Source of the DNA: Micromonospora lutea
GTDB lineage: Bacteria; Actinomycetota; Actinomycetes; Mycobacteriales; Micromonosporaceae
Assembly (NCBI RefSeq): GCF_016863535.1
Contig: NZ_BOPB01000006.1
Span: 1-61,914 of the forward strand
Reading direction: 5' to 3'
DNA length: 61,914 bases
The position numbers and the translations under genes are program-made. Of the stretch, positions 34,093 through 42,527 are shown one piece after another; within the stretch, counting starts at the first letter, position 1; the number at the start of each line of letters is the position of its first letter. The notes under the pieces are model-generated. The model was not told where the DNA came from, made no database searches, and saw nothing but the letters and a program-made list of their open reading frames with translations.

Positions 34093-34885
34093 CCGGAACA
34101 CGTTGCTGCGGGTGGAGCACCTGCGCAAGGTCTACGAGTCCGCCAACGGCGATGTCGAGGCGATCGGGGACATCAGCTTCACCATGCGCTCCGGTGAGCT
34201 CGTCTGCATCGTCGGGCCGTCCGGCTGTGGCAAGACGACCCTGTTGAAGTGCCTCGCCGGCCTGCTCCGACCCACCAGCGGCCTGGTCGAGATGGACGGG
34301 CAGCCGGTGACCGGTCCGAGCCCCGCGATGGCCGTGGTCTTTCAGGAGTACGGTCGGAGCCTCTACCCGTGGTTGACCGTCCGGGGCAACGTCGAACTGC
34401 CGCTACGCCACAAGCGGCTGTCCCGCGCGGCCCGAGACAAGCTCGTCACCGACGCCATCGACGCGGTCGGGCTGGCCCACGCGGCACGCAGTCACCCCTG
34501 GCAGCTCTCGGGCGGCATGCAGCAGCGGGTGGCGATCGCGCGGGCCATCGCGTACCAACCCGAGGTGCTGATCATGGACGAGCCGTTCGCCGCGGTCGAC
34601 GCGCAGACCCGCGCGGACCTGGAGGATCTCGTGCGTGAGCTGCACACGACGCGCGGAATATCGGTTCTCTTCGTCACTCACGACATCGACGAATCGGTTT
34701 ACCTGGGGGAGCGGGTCCTAGTGTTGTCCGCATCACCGACCTGGGTGCAGGAGGATCTGGCCGTCGACCTTCCGGTGGAGCGCGACCAGATCGGTACCCG
34801 GGCGCTACCGCGCTTCACCGAACTGCGTACCCATGTCTACGACCAGATCCAGCGGGCGAAGCGCGGGCAGACCGTCGCCCCGTGA
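34085..34885 (+). CDS. ABC transporter ATP-binding protein (SsuB/TauB type)
   Basis: A 266-residue ATPase. Walker A is GPSGCGKTT (about 41-49), the Q-loop FQEYGRSLYPWLTV, the signature LSGGMQQRVAIARAIAYQP and Walker B LIMDEPFAAVD; the switch His is in VLFVTHDIDE. GTG 34085 has GGGAGG at about 34071-34076 and overlaps the permease stop by eight bases. Its end overlaps a possible earlier start of the PaaX gene. Confidence 0.92.
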   Translation: MPDRNTLLRVEHLRKVYESANGDVEAIGDISFTMRSGELVCIVGPSGCGKTTLLKCLAGLLRPTSGLVEMDGQPVTGPSPAMAVVFQEYGRSLYPWLTVRGNVELPLRHKRLSRAARDKLVTDAIDAVGLAHAARSHPWQLSGGMQQRVAIARAIAYQPEVLIMDEPFAAVDAQTRADLEDLVRELHTTRGISVLFVTHDIDESVYLGERVLVLSASPTWVQEDLAVDLPVERDQIGTRALPRFTELRTHVYDQIQRAKRGQTVAP

Positions 34886-34920
34886 TCGTGGCGAGGGCTC
34901 ATCCGCTCGGGAGGAAAGCT

Positions 34921-35805
34921 GTGCGCAGTCGCCAGCCGAAGCAACTACTGCTCGCGTTCTTTGGCGAGCACGTCGTCGACGATGATCCAGGCCCGATCCG
35001 CGCCAGCGTCCTGATCGGGGTGCTCGAAGGAGCCGGCGTCGCCGCACCGGCGACGCGGGCGACCCTCGACCGACTGGTGCAGACCGGCATCCTCGACCGG
35101 AGCAAGAGCGGGCGGGAGATCCTGTTCTCGCTGACCGAGCACGGGGTGGCGGTGTTGCGTGAGGCCACCGCACGCGTCCGGGGCCCGCGTCCGTTCGATC
35201 CGCAGGGCACCGGATGGACCCTCGTCACGTTCACGATCCCCGAGGGACAACGGACCCTGCGCCACCGGTTGCGGTCCACCCTCACCTGGGAGGGGTTCGC
35301 ACCACTGCGCGACGGGCTCTGGCTCGCCCCCGGCGAGGTCGACCTCGCCGGGTCGTTGGAGCCGTTGTGCCGGGACCTTCCCCCCAAGACGGTCATCGCC
35401 TTCCACGCCCGGGAACTGGCCGGCTTCCCGATCGCCGACAGTGTCCGCTCGGCATGGGACATCGAGGCGATCCGGCGCGAGCACCTGGCGTTCATCGAGG
35501 TGTGGGACGATCCGGGCGCTGCGACGCAGGCACCGAGTGCGCTGACCGTGCGGACGATGCTGGTGGCCGACTGGCTCGCGTTGCTGCGCGCGGACCCGAG
35601 ACTGCCCCGCGAGTTCATGGACGCGCAGTGGCCGGCCGGACGCTCGACCCAGGTCTACCGGCAGATGCACGAGCGGCTTTCCGCGTCGTCCGCCGAGGAG
35701 TTCGCCGCGCTCGTCAACGGAGGTGCTACGAGCCGCCGAACCGGTCCCGCAGCTCAGCCTTGCGCACCTTCCCCGACGCGGTCCGGGGCAGTTCGTCGAC
35801 GATGA
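34921..35805 (+). CDS. PaaX-family regulator at the end of the transporter operon
   Basis: Cytoplasmic PaaX-type repressor, a family that senses aryl-CoA thioesters. It is 294 residues from GTG 34921, which has an excellent GGGAGGAAAG at 34909-34918; GTG 34882 is also in frame. The N-terminal winged helix is RQPKQLLLAFFGEHVVDDDPGPIRASVLIGVLEGAGVAAPATRATLDRLVQTGIL. The middle FTIPEGQRTLRHRLRSTLTWEGFAPLRDGLWLAPG is the family core. About 26 extra residues after LVNGG run antisense into the convergent CoA-ligase gene. CoA-ligase genes face it, so an acyl- or aryl-CoA made by that operon is a plausible signal (inference). Confidence 0.85.
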   Translation: MRSRQPKQLLLAFFGEHVVDDDPGPIRASVLIGVLEGAGVAAPATRATLDRLVQTGILDRSKSGREILFSLTEHGVAVLREATARVRGPRPFDPQGTGWTLVTFTIPEGQRTLRHRLRSTLTWEGFAPLRDGLWLAPGEVDLAGSLEPLCRDLPPKTVIAFHARELAGFPIADSVRSAWDIEAIRREHLAFIEVWDDPGAATQAPSALTVRTMLVADWLALLRADPRLPREFMDAQWPAGRSTQVYRQMHERLSASSAEEFAALVNGGATSRRTGPAAQPCAPSPTRSGAVRRR

Positions 35806-37255
35806 CCACGTTCTTGGGCAGCTTGTAGCGGGCGACCCGGCCGTCCAGGAACCGCCGCACGCTGGCCACGTCGACAGCGGCGTCCTCCCGTACCGTCAGG
35901 ATCGCCCAGGGCACCTCGCCCCACTGCGCGTCCGGTACGCCGATGACCGCTACCCCGGTCACCCCGTCGATCTCACCGAGCAGCACTTCGATCTCGGCCG
36001 GGTAGATGTTCTCGCCACCCGAGATGATCATGTCTTTGAGTCGGCCCGCGATGTGGAGGTAACCATCGGCGTCCAGGTAACCGAGGTCGCCGGAGCGGAA
36101 CCAGCCGTCCGCGGTGAACGCCTCGGCCGTCGCCTCCGGCAGCAGGTGGTAGCCGGGAAAGACGTTCGGGCCACAGATCTGGATCTCACCGATGCCGTCG
36201 TCGGCGATCGGCGCGCCGTGTTCGTCGGCGATCCGCACGCTGGTGAAGAAGTGGGGCAGACCCACGCTGCCCTGCTTGGCGCGGGTCATCGCGGGAGGCA
36301 GCGACGTCGCCCCCGGGGACGCCTCCGTCATGCCGTAGCCCTGGGAGAAGGAGAGGCCGCGCTTCTCGTAGGCGTTGAGAATCCGGGTGGGCACGGCCGA
36401 ACCACCACAGGTCAGCTTGCTCAACGTGGACAGGTCGGTGGTGGCCCAGTTCGGATGGTCGGCCATCAGCTGGTAGGTGGTCGGCACGCCGCTGAGCATG
36501 GTGACGCCGTGCCGCTCGATCTGGGCGAGCGCACGCCCCGGCTCGAAGCCCTTCTCCAGGACGAGCGTGGCGCCCTTGAGGATGACCGGCAGCGCCCCCA
36601 TGCCGAGGGACGCGACATGGAACAACGGCGAGATCATCAGCGCCACGTCGGTCGAGACGACGTCGTAGTCCACCACGCAGTTGAGCGCGACCCAGGTGAG
36701 GTTGCCGTGGGTCAGTACCGCCCCCTTGGCCCGACCGGTCGTACCCGAGGTGTAGATGATCGCGGCGGGGTCGTCCATGCCCACCTCGGCGGCGGCCGTG
36801 TCGTCCCCGGCGGTCGTGGTCAGCAGGCGGGTCAGCCCCGGGCGGTCGGCTGTGCCCGCTCCGGTGACCACGACCTGCGGCGACGGTCCGGCGTCGACGG
36901 CGTCGGCCACCCGCTGCGCGAACTCGACATCGTGGATCAGCACCCGCGCGCCGCAGTCGGTGAGGACGTGGGCGACCTCGGGCGGGGCCAGCCGGGTGTT
37001 GACCGGAACGAAGACGGCGCCCAACCGGGCCGCCCCGAACATCACCTGGAGGAAGTCGGGACTGTTCTCGCCCAGATAGGCCACCGCGTCGCCCTTGCCG
37101 ACGCCGAGCCGGCTCAACAGCGCGGCGACCCGGTCGGCGCCGTCGGCGAACTGGCGGTACGTCACGGTGGAGCGGTCGTCGTGGACGAGGGCGACCTTGT
37201 CGGGGGATTTGAGCCGGCGCTTGGCCAACCAGGCACCGATACCTTGTTCGTGCAT
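35726..37255 (-). CDS. AMP-forming acyl/aryl-CoA ligase
   Basis: A 509-residue member of the ANL superfamily that activates a carboxylic acid to its CoA thioester via an adenylate. The P-loop is IIYTSGTTGRAKGAVLTHGN (about 175-194). Other motifs are QGYGMTEASPG, WFRSGDLGYLDADGYLHIAGRLKDMIISGGENIYP, and the catalytic Lys in PRTASGKVRKAEL near the end. The N-terminus MHEQGIGAWLAKRR is typical of fatty-acid-type ligases. It is last in the leftward SDR-amidohydrolase-MaoC-ligase operon. Its final 80 bases overlap the PaaX gene tail to tail. Confidence 0.92.
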   Translation of the reverse strand: MHEQGIGAWLAKRRLKSPDKVALVHDDRSTVTYRQFADGADRVAALLSRLGVGKGDAVAYLGENSPDFLQVMFGAARLGAVFVPVNTRLAPPEVAHVLTDCGARVLIHDVEFAQRVADAVDAGPSPQVVVTGAGTADRPGLTRLLTTTAGDDTAAAEVGMDDPAAIIYTSGTTGRAKGAVLTHGNLTWVALNCVVDYDVVSTDVALMISPLFHVASLGMGALPVILKGATLVLEKGFEPGRALAQIERHGVTMLSGVPTTYQLMADHPNWATTDLSTLSKLTCGGSAVPTRILNAYEKRGLSFSQGYGMTEASPGATSLPPAMTRAKQGSVGLPHFFTSVRIADEHGAPIADDGIGEIQICGPNVFPGYHLLPEATAEAFTADGWFRSGDLGYLDADGYLHIAGRLKDMIISGGENIYPAEIEVLLGEIDGVTGVAVIGVPDAQWGEVPWAILTVREDAAVDVASVRRFLDGRVARYKLPKNVVIVDELPRTASGKVRKAELRDRFGGS

Positions 37256-37315
37256 GAGCGGTCTCCGGTGGTCAGGTGGTGGTGCGTCGAGGAGTGGCCG
37301 CTGCGCCGGTGGCGG

Positions 37316-37768
37316 TCAGGCGTAGAAGCGGTACAGGCCGCGCGCCACCACTGCGGGCTTGGTGCCTCCGTCGATCTCGATCGTCTGGTCGACGGAGATC
37401 TGGTAGCCGCCGGTCACCTCGACGACCTCGGCGACGGTCGCCGTCATGCGTACCCGTGATCCGACCGTGACGGGGGCGGGGAAGCGCACCCGGTCGAGGC
37501 CGTAGTTGACCTTCGTGGTGACCCCCTTCACGTCGAGCAGTTCGGTCCAGAAGGGCACCGCCAGGGAGAGTGTGAGGAAGCCGTGGGCGATCGGCGCGCC
37601 GAACGGTCCGTTCTTCGCCCGCTCCGGATCGACGTGGATCCACTGGTGATCGTCGGTGGCGTCGGCGAAGAGGTTCACCTGGTCCTGGGTAACCGTCCGG
37701 TACTCGGTGTAACCGAGGTCGGTGCCGGCAAGTTCGGTGAGCTGTTCGTAGGTGATCGTGGTCGTCAT
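37316..37768 (-). CDS. MaoC-family (R)-hydratase
   Basis: A 150-residue hot-dog-fold hydratase. The hydratase motif is LFADATDDHQWIHVDPERA, followed by GAPIAHGFLTLSL, with Asp and His as expected catalytic residues. It resembles single-domain NodN/MaoC proteins acting on enoyl-CoA. A close paralogue lies at 53473. ATG 37768 is preceded by AGAGGAAG. It lies 16 bases after the amidohydrolase gene in the same transcript. Confidence 0.92.
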   Translation of the reverse strand: MTTTITYEQLTELAGTDLGYTEYRTVTQDQVNLFADATDDHQWIHVDPERAKNGPFGAPIAHGFLTLSLAVPFWTELLDVKGVTTKVNYGLDRVRFPAPVTVGSRVRMTATVAEVVEVTGGYQISVDQTIEIDGGTKPAVVARGLYRFYA

Positions 37769-37784
37769 GAGCTTCCTCTCGTCG

Positions 37785-38666
37785 TCAGCTGGACAGGCGC
37801 AACAGCCGGACGGCGTTGTCCTTCAGGATGCCGGGGAGCACCTCGGGCTTGAGGTCGGTGCTGCGTACGTCCCGTAGCCAACGGTCGGGGGTGAGCAGCG
37901 GGTAGTCGGTGCCGAACAGCACCCGGCGCTTGAGCAGCGAGTTGGCGTATCGCACCAACTCGGCCGGAAAGTACTTCGGGCTCCAGCCGGACAGGTCGAT
38001 CCAGGTGTTGGGCTTGTGGGTGGCCACCGACAACGCCTCGTCCTGCCAGGGCACCGACGGGTGCGCCATGATGATCTGAAGGTCGGGGAAGTCGGCCGCG
38101 ACGGGATCGAGCAGCATCGGGTTCGACAGGCCGAGCCGGAAGCCGTAGCCGCCCGGCATGCCCGCACCGATCCCGGTCTGCCCGGTGTGGAACAACGCCG
38201 GCACGCGGGCCTTCTCGAGCAGGCCCCACAGCGGGGCGTACTGCTCGTGGCTCGGATCGAAGCCCTGCACGGTGGGATGGAACTTGAAGCCGCGTACGCC
38301 TTCGTCCTCGATCAGCCGGGTGGCGAGGTCGAGCGCTGCCGCTCCGGTGCGGGGGTCAACGGACCCGAAAGGGATCAGGACGTCGGCGTGCTCAGCCGCG
38401 GCGCGGGCGATCTCCACGCTCGACAGCGGCTGGTGCGTCAGTTGGGTACGGGCGTCCACCGTGAACACGACGGCCGCCATCTGGCGTTCCCGGTAGTACT
38501 GCGCCACCGCCTCGATCGCTGGGCGCGGCCCGTCGGCCTTGAAGTACTTCGACACCGCGGCCACGAGGTCGTCGGGCAGCGAATTGTGGCCGTGCTCGTC
38601 GACCTCGATGTGCACGTGCATGTCGATCGCGGTGACGGCGTCGAGGTCGATGGCGGGTTGGTACAT
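37785..38666 (-). CDS. Amidohydrolase family 2 (ACMSD-like) protein
   Basis: A 293-residue metal-dependent TIM-barrel protein of the amidohydrolase-2 group, which contains ACMS decarboxylase and other ring-cleavage-product decarboxylases and hydratases. The metal motif is DMHVHIEV (His17, His19). Further ligands are expected in KFHPTVQG, MAHPSVPW and the terminal FGTDYPLL Asp. In this CoA-type operon it probably acts as a decarboxylase or hydrolase on an aromatic breakdown intermediate (inference). ATG 38666 has only a weak Shine-Dalgarno. Confidence 0.88.
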   Translation of the reverse strand: MYQPAIDLDAVTAIDMHVHIEVDEHGHNSLPDDLVAAVSKYFKADGPRPAIEAVAQYYRERQMAAVVFTVDARTQLTHQPLSSVEIARAAAEHADVLIPFGSVDPRTGAAALDLATRLIEDEGVRGFKFHPTVQGFDPSHEQYAPLWGLLEKARVPALFHTGQTGIGAGMPGGYGFRLGLSNPMLLDPVAADFPDLQIIMAHPSVPWQDEALSVATHKPNTWIDLSGWSPKYFPAELVRYANSLLKRRVLFGTDYPLLTPDRWLRDVRSTDLKPEVLPGILKDNAVRLLRLSS

Positions 38667-38690
38667 GATGGGGAGCTTTCGTCCGGCGGG

Positions 38691-39617
38691 TCAGGATGCG
38701 GCGGTCTTGAACTCCTCGGGAAGATCCGGGAACCGCTCACCGACAGTCTGCAGCGCCTCGGAGAAGGTCGCCGGCCAGGCATCGAGGAGTGCCTCGTACG
38801 TCCAGCCGCCCTCGCGGTGGGCGGTCAGCGCCGCCTCCGGGTGGGTCCAAATCTGGAGCCGGTCGCCGCCCACTCCGATCACCTGCCCGGTGATGCCGCC
38901 GGCGGCGTCGGAACCGAGGTACGCGATGAGTCCGGCGACGTCGTCCGCCGTGCCGAAGCCGAGATCGTGCCGGAAGAACGCCGGCATCGGCTCGCCCCTC
39001 TCGGCTGCCTGCACGGCGGCGGCGAAATAGGGGACGGTGGCGGTCATGGCGGTCGCGGCCACCGGAACCACGGTGTTGGCGGTGATGCCGGCGCGCTTGA
39101 GCTCCAACGCCCAGGTGCGCGTCATGCCGACGATGCCCGCCTTGGCGGCGGCGTAGTTGGTCTGGCCGAAGGTGCCGCGCTGGCCGGTGGGCGAGCCGAT
39201 GCAGATGATGCGTCCGCCCTCACCGGCCGCCCGCATGTGCTGCACTGCCGCGCGTACCGTGGTGAAGGTGCCCCGCAGGTGCACGTTGATGACGGTGTCG
39301 AAGTCGTCGTCGGTCATCTTCCACAGCACGGTGTCGCGCAGGACACCGGCATTGGTGACCAGAATGTCGAGTCGACCGAAGGTCTCGACCGCGGTGGCGA
39401 CCAGCTGCTCGGCGGTCTCGGTCGGGCCGACCGGAGCGACCACCGAGGCGGCCCGGCCGCCGAGCGCCTGGATCGAGGCGACGGCGTCGGCGGTGGCCTG
39501 CGCGTCGACGTCGTTGACCACCACGGAAGCGCCCTGTCGGGCGAGCTCCTGCGCGTACGCGAGGCCGAGACCGCGTCCGGATCCGGTGACGATGGCGACC
39601 TTGCCGTCCAGGGACAT
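38691..39617 (-). CDS. Short-chain dehydrogenase/reductase
   Basis: A 308-residue SDR. The NAD(P) motif is TGSGRGLG at about 10-17, the structural NAG motif is in LVTNAGVLRD, and the catalytic Tyr-Lys is YAAAKAG. The pattern VVNDVDAQATADAVASI and the extended C-terminus resemble 3-hydroxyacyl-CoA dehydrogenase domains of multifunctional beta-oxidation proteins. ATG 39617 follows AAGGAG. It is first in the leftward operon, behind the promoter at 39641-39669. Confidence 0.92.
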   Translation of the reverse strand: MSLDGKVAIVTGSGRGLGLAYAQELARQGASVVVNDVDAQATADAVASIQALGGRAASVVAPVGPTETAEQLVATAVETFGRLDILVTNAGVLRDTVLWKMTDDDFDTVINVHLRGTFTTVRAAVQHMRAAGEGGRIICIGSPTGQRGTFGQTNYAAAKAGIVGMTRTWALELKRAGITANTVVPVAATAMTATVPYFAAAVQAAERGEPMPAFFRHDLGFGTADDVAGLIAYLGSDAAGGITGQVIGVGGDRLQIWTHPEAALTAHREGGWTYEALLDAWPATFSEALQTVGERFPDLPEEFKTAAS

Positions 39618-39640
39618 GGGAACTCCTTCGTGTCCACCCG

Positions 39641-39669
39641 ATCTGAGCATGGACCGTTGAAAATGTCAA
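39641..39669 (-). promoter_or_regulatory. Sigma-70 promoter of the SDR operon with an overlapping palindrome
   Basis: On the minus strand TTGACA, 17 bases, TCAGAT. The -35 overlaps the palindrome CAATCATTG (39667-39675), which also lies in the promoter region of the divergent MarR gene, so that protein probably represses both directions. Confidence 0.65.
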
Positions 39670-39699
39670 TCATTGGTGAATCTTGCTACCATCGTCGAC

Positions 39700-40167
39700 A
39701 TGTCCGCTAGCGGGAAGACCCGGGTGCCGGGGCGCGACGCCCTGCGGGACAGCGTGCTCGGCGATGACCTGGTTTTTCTGCTGGCCCGTGCGAACGCGCT
39801 GACGCTCGCGGCGGCCAACGCCGCCCTCGCCGAGCACGGGCTCAAGGCGCGGTCGTACTCGGTGCTGGCGCTGGCCGCCGACGGGGCCCGACCCACCCAG
39901 CGGGAACTCGCCGAGTTCCTTCACCTCGACCCGAGCCAGGTCGTCGCGCTCGTCGACGGGCTCGAACAGCGTCAGCTGGTGGAGCGCCGCACGGATCCCG
40001 CCGACCGGCGGGCCAACGTGCTCGTCGCGACTGACGCCGGTCGGGACCTCTTCGCCCGGGCCCAGCAGGCCGCCCGCGCCGTGGAGCTGGGCCTGCTCGC
40101 CACGGTGACCCCCGAGGAGCACGAGCGGCTGGCCGGCCTGCTGCGGTTGCTCGCCTTCCCCGACTGA
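39700..40167 (+). CDS. MarR-family regulator divergent from the SDR operon
   Basis: A 155-residue MarR repressor. The winged helix shows TQRELAEFLHLDPSQVVALVDGLEQRQLVERRTDPADRRANVLVATDAGRDL, with the conserved DxR of the wing. ATG 39700 lacks a Shine-Dalgarno, but TACCAT (39687-39692) sits seven bases upstream, so the message is probably leaderless. It should control the divergent SDR-amidohydrolase-MaoC-ligase operon. Confidence 0.9.
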   Translation: MSASGKTRVPGRDALRDSVLGDDLVFLLARANALTLAAANAALAEHGLKARSYSVLALAADGARPTQRELAEFLHLDPSQVVALVDGLEQRQLVERRTDPADRRANVLVATDAGRDLFARAQQAARAVELGLLATVTPEEHERLAGLLRLLAFPD

Positions 40168-40171
40168 GCGT

Positions 40172-40206
40172 GGTCGGGAGGCTCCCCCGTGGCGAGCCTC
40201 CCGACC
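40172..40206. terminator. Bidirectional terminator between MarR and the DUF6351-like gene
   Basis: A perfect 13-bp stem, GGTCGGGAGGCTC (40172-40184) with 40194-40206, between two convergent stops only 50 bases apart. Confidence 0.8.
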
Positions 40207-40217
40207 TGTGCTGCCCG

Positions 40218-42368
40218 TCAGAAGCGGATCCAGGTGCCGGCGAGCGGACGCTGGCCGACGCCCGGCTTCGACCAGTCACAGACGCCGCCGGGGAAGACCG
40301 CTCGCAACCGCCGCCACTGCTCAGCGGTGAAGGTCACCCCGTACAGCGACTTGCGCAGCGGCTGGAGCTGGCACTTGAGCACCGCCGAGGTGGTCGGCCC
40401 GCCTGCCACCACCCGGGGATTGCGGTGGTACGGGTAGAACTGGTTGCACCGGGCGCCCGGGTCGAGGGTCAGCCGCTCCACGATCCGCTCTCCGTCGGGC
40501 GTGACGCAGCCGTCGGTCAGGCCACGCGGTCGGGACAGTCGGGTGAGCGCGACCGCGTCGAGGTGCGGCCGGGCCGCCGCGAGCCTGCCGCGCGCGGTCA
40601 GCCAGGCGTCCATGTCGGTGAGCGCCTGTTCCTGGATCGCCGCGCTCGTCACTCCCGGCGGGCCGGTCACGCTCACGTGGTTGTCGGCGTTGCCGTTGGC
40701 GCGCACCAGCCGCTCCCGCATGGTCCAGGAGCGGAACCTGTCGTGGAAGTCGCCTGTCGGGTCGGTGTAGCCACGCGTCTCGATGATCGGGGTCCAGCGC
40801 AGGCCGCCGTCGAACTGGTTGACCCGGCCCGTCGCGTACGCCGTGCCGAGCGCCGCGACGTTCGCCGAGGTGCGCTGCGGGGTGCGGTTGCCCTCCACGT
40901 CCAGGCCGCCGATGCCCTCGTTGAGTCGGACGAACTGCTCCGGACTGAGCACGCCGGCCTTGAGCGTCGCCAGGCCGTACTGCACGCCCACGGTGTCCGG
41001 GATGATCGGCCGGCCGGCGCCGGTCCGCCTGTCGATCCCGTACACGTTCGAGACGAAGTCCGCCATGGCGCAGCGGATGCCCTCCGGGTTGGTGTCCGGG
41101 TGGTAGCGCCGGTCGGCGGGGATGTGGGCGGGGCAGGCGGTCGGCCAGTCGACACTGTCGAAGAACTGGTAACCGAAACAGGTGTTCGAGCTGCCGAAGC
41201 CGCTGACGGCGCTCTGCTGGGCCGCCGACAGACCGGCGGCGGTGGCGGCCTGGGAGATGAACCGGCACTCGTGACCGGAGATGGTGGTGGAGCGCTCGTC
41301 CGGGTAGCCGATGCTGCCGATGACGCCGTCCAGGATGCCGGGATAGGCGTTCGAGATCAGCAACTGCTGCATGGTGCCGGCCGATCCGCCCCAACCCATG
41401 GTGAAGGCCGGTACGCCGAGCGTCTCGATGAAGTGTTCCTTGACCATCATGGCCGTCTCGGCGGAGGTGACGTCGTTGCAGTTGTGCGCGTACACGTTGA
41501 AGGTCGCGCTGGCCACCGCGTAGCCGCGCCGCAGCAGCGTGTCGTCGAGGACGCCGCCGGTGCTGGTGGCCTGGGTGTGGCCGATGCCGCAGGCGCCGCC
41601 GAAGGTATACACCAGGCGTTCGTTCCAGCCAGGGGTGGTCGTCCACGGGCTCGGGGCCGGCGTGCCCGGCTGGTGCAGCATGGCGATCTCGTACACCGCC
41701 CGGTTGATGGTGCCGCGTTCGATCCGCACCACGTACGGGACGGTCCGACCGGCTGTGGTGGTGGTGCTGGCCAGGTCCGCCGGCAGCGGACCGTCGGGCA
41801 GGTCGAGGAAGCTCCCGGCGGTGCTGCGGTACCGGTAGCTGACCTGGGGCTCGGCGACGTGGCAGTTCTCGTCGACCGGGCCCAGATACCACGGGCTGCC
41901 CGAGGCGGTGCAGAAGAGTGGGATGTGCGGCCCGGAGAAGACCGGGCCGGCGGCGGGATGGTTGACAACCGTCAGGGTGGCACCGGGTCGGCCCGGGCCC
42001 GGCCCGTGGGCGCGGACCTCGATCCGGTTGCGGCCCAGCTTCAGCCGGTCCACCAGGCCGAGCAGGCTCCACCTGTCACCCGCCGACCGGAAGCGGCTGG
42101 TCACGTCCCGGCCGTCGAGGCGGACCGTCACCCGGTGGGGTGCGACGCTACGCGGCACGGTGACCCGCACCAGGGCGTCACCGCCGCTGACCATGTCCGC
42201 GCGGCCGGAGACGACCGCCACGTCGAAGCCCCGGTCGCCGCCCTTACCGGCCACGGGTGTGGCGCCGGCCGGTGCGGAGCTGCCGACCAGTGCGGTGGCG
42301 ATGAGCGCGGTCAACGCCACCCGGAGGGGTCGGCGCCGGGCGCTCCTCCGAGATCGGTGGATGGGCAT
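40218..42368 (-). CDS. Secreted DUF6351-type protein, putative alpha/beta-hydrolase-like
   Basis: A 716-residue secreted protein with an Arg-rich signal peptide (1 to about 36, ending PAGA). Residues about 45-135 form an N-terminal beta-sandwich-like region (LVRVTVPRSVAPHRVTVRLDGRDVT). A GxSxG-like GWGGSAG places a possible nucleophile at Ser329, after the strand AFTMGW, and an upstream LVYTFGGACGIG segment could form the oxyanion hole. Several cysteines suggest extracellular disulfides. I recognise it as the actinomycete family usually named DUF6351, whose substrate is not known to me. A tannase/feruloyl-esterase-like role would suit this region but is only a guess. Confidence 0.7.
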   Translation of the reverse strand: MPIHRSRRSARRRPLRVALTALIATALVGSSAPAGATPVAGKGGDRGFDVAVVSGRADMVSGGDALVRVTVPRSVAPHRVTVRLDGRDVTSRFRSAGDRWSLLGLVDRLKLGRNRIEVRAHGPGPGRPGATLTVVNHPAAGPVFSGPHIPLFCTASGSPWYLGPVDENCHVAEPQVSYRYRSTAGSFLDLPDGPLPADLASTTTTAGRTVPYVVRIERGTINRAVYEIAMLHQPGTPAPSPWTTTPGWNERLVYTFGGACGIGHTQATSTGGVLDDTLLRRGYAVASATFNVYAHNCNDVTSAETAMMVKEHFIETLGVPAFTMGWGGSAGTMQQLLISNAYPGILDGVIGSIGYPDERSTTISGHECRFISQAATAAGLSAAQQSAVSGFGSSNTCFGYQFFDSVDWPTACPAHIPADRRYHPDTNPEGIRCAMADFVSNVYGIDRRTGAGRPIIPDTVGVQYGLATLKAGVLSPEQFVRLNEGIGGLDVEGNRTPQRTSANVAALGTAYATGRVNQFDGGLRWTPIIETRGYTDPTGDFHDRFRSWTMRERLVRANGNADNHVSVTGPPGVTSAAIQEQALTDMDAWLTARGRLAAARPHLDAVALTRLSRPRGLTDGCVTPDGERIVERLTLDPGARCNQFYPYHRNPRVVAGGPTTSAVLKCQLQPLRKSLYGVTFTAEQWRRLRAVFPGGVCDWSKPGVGQRPLAGTWIRF

Positions 42369-42430
42369 GGCAGGACCCCTTTCAGCCGGGGACGGACGGC
42401 TGGGCCTCCGGGGTCGAAGGCACGCAGAGA

Positions 42431-42459
42431 ACGTAATGCGAAAACTGACCGGCAGTCAA
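42431..42459 (-). promoter_or_regulatory. Promoter of the DUF6351-like gene
   Basis: On the minus strand TTGACT, 17 bases, TTACGT. The palindromic core TGCAATGCA (42466-42474) lies just upstream of the -35, a natural place for the adjacent PaaX-family protein to bind. Confidence 0.5.
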
Positions 42460-42527
42460 TGGAAGTGCAATGCATCAATGTCGCGAGGCGGCCCGAGGCA
42501 GGGATCGGGGGCGGATGTGCGGTGCGG

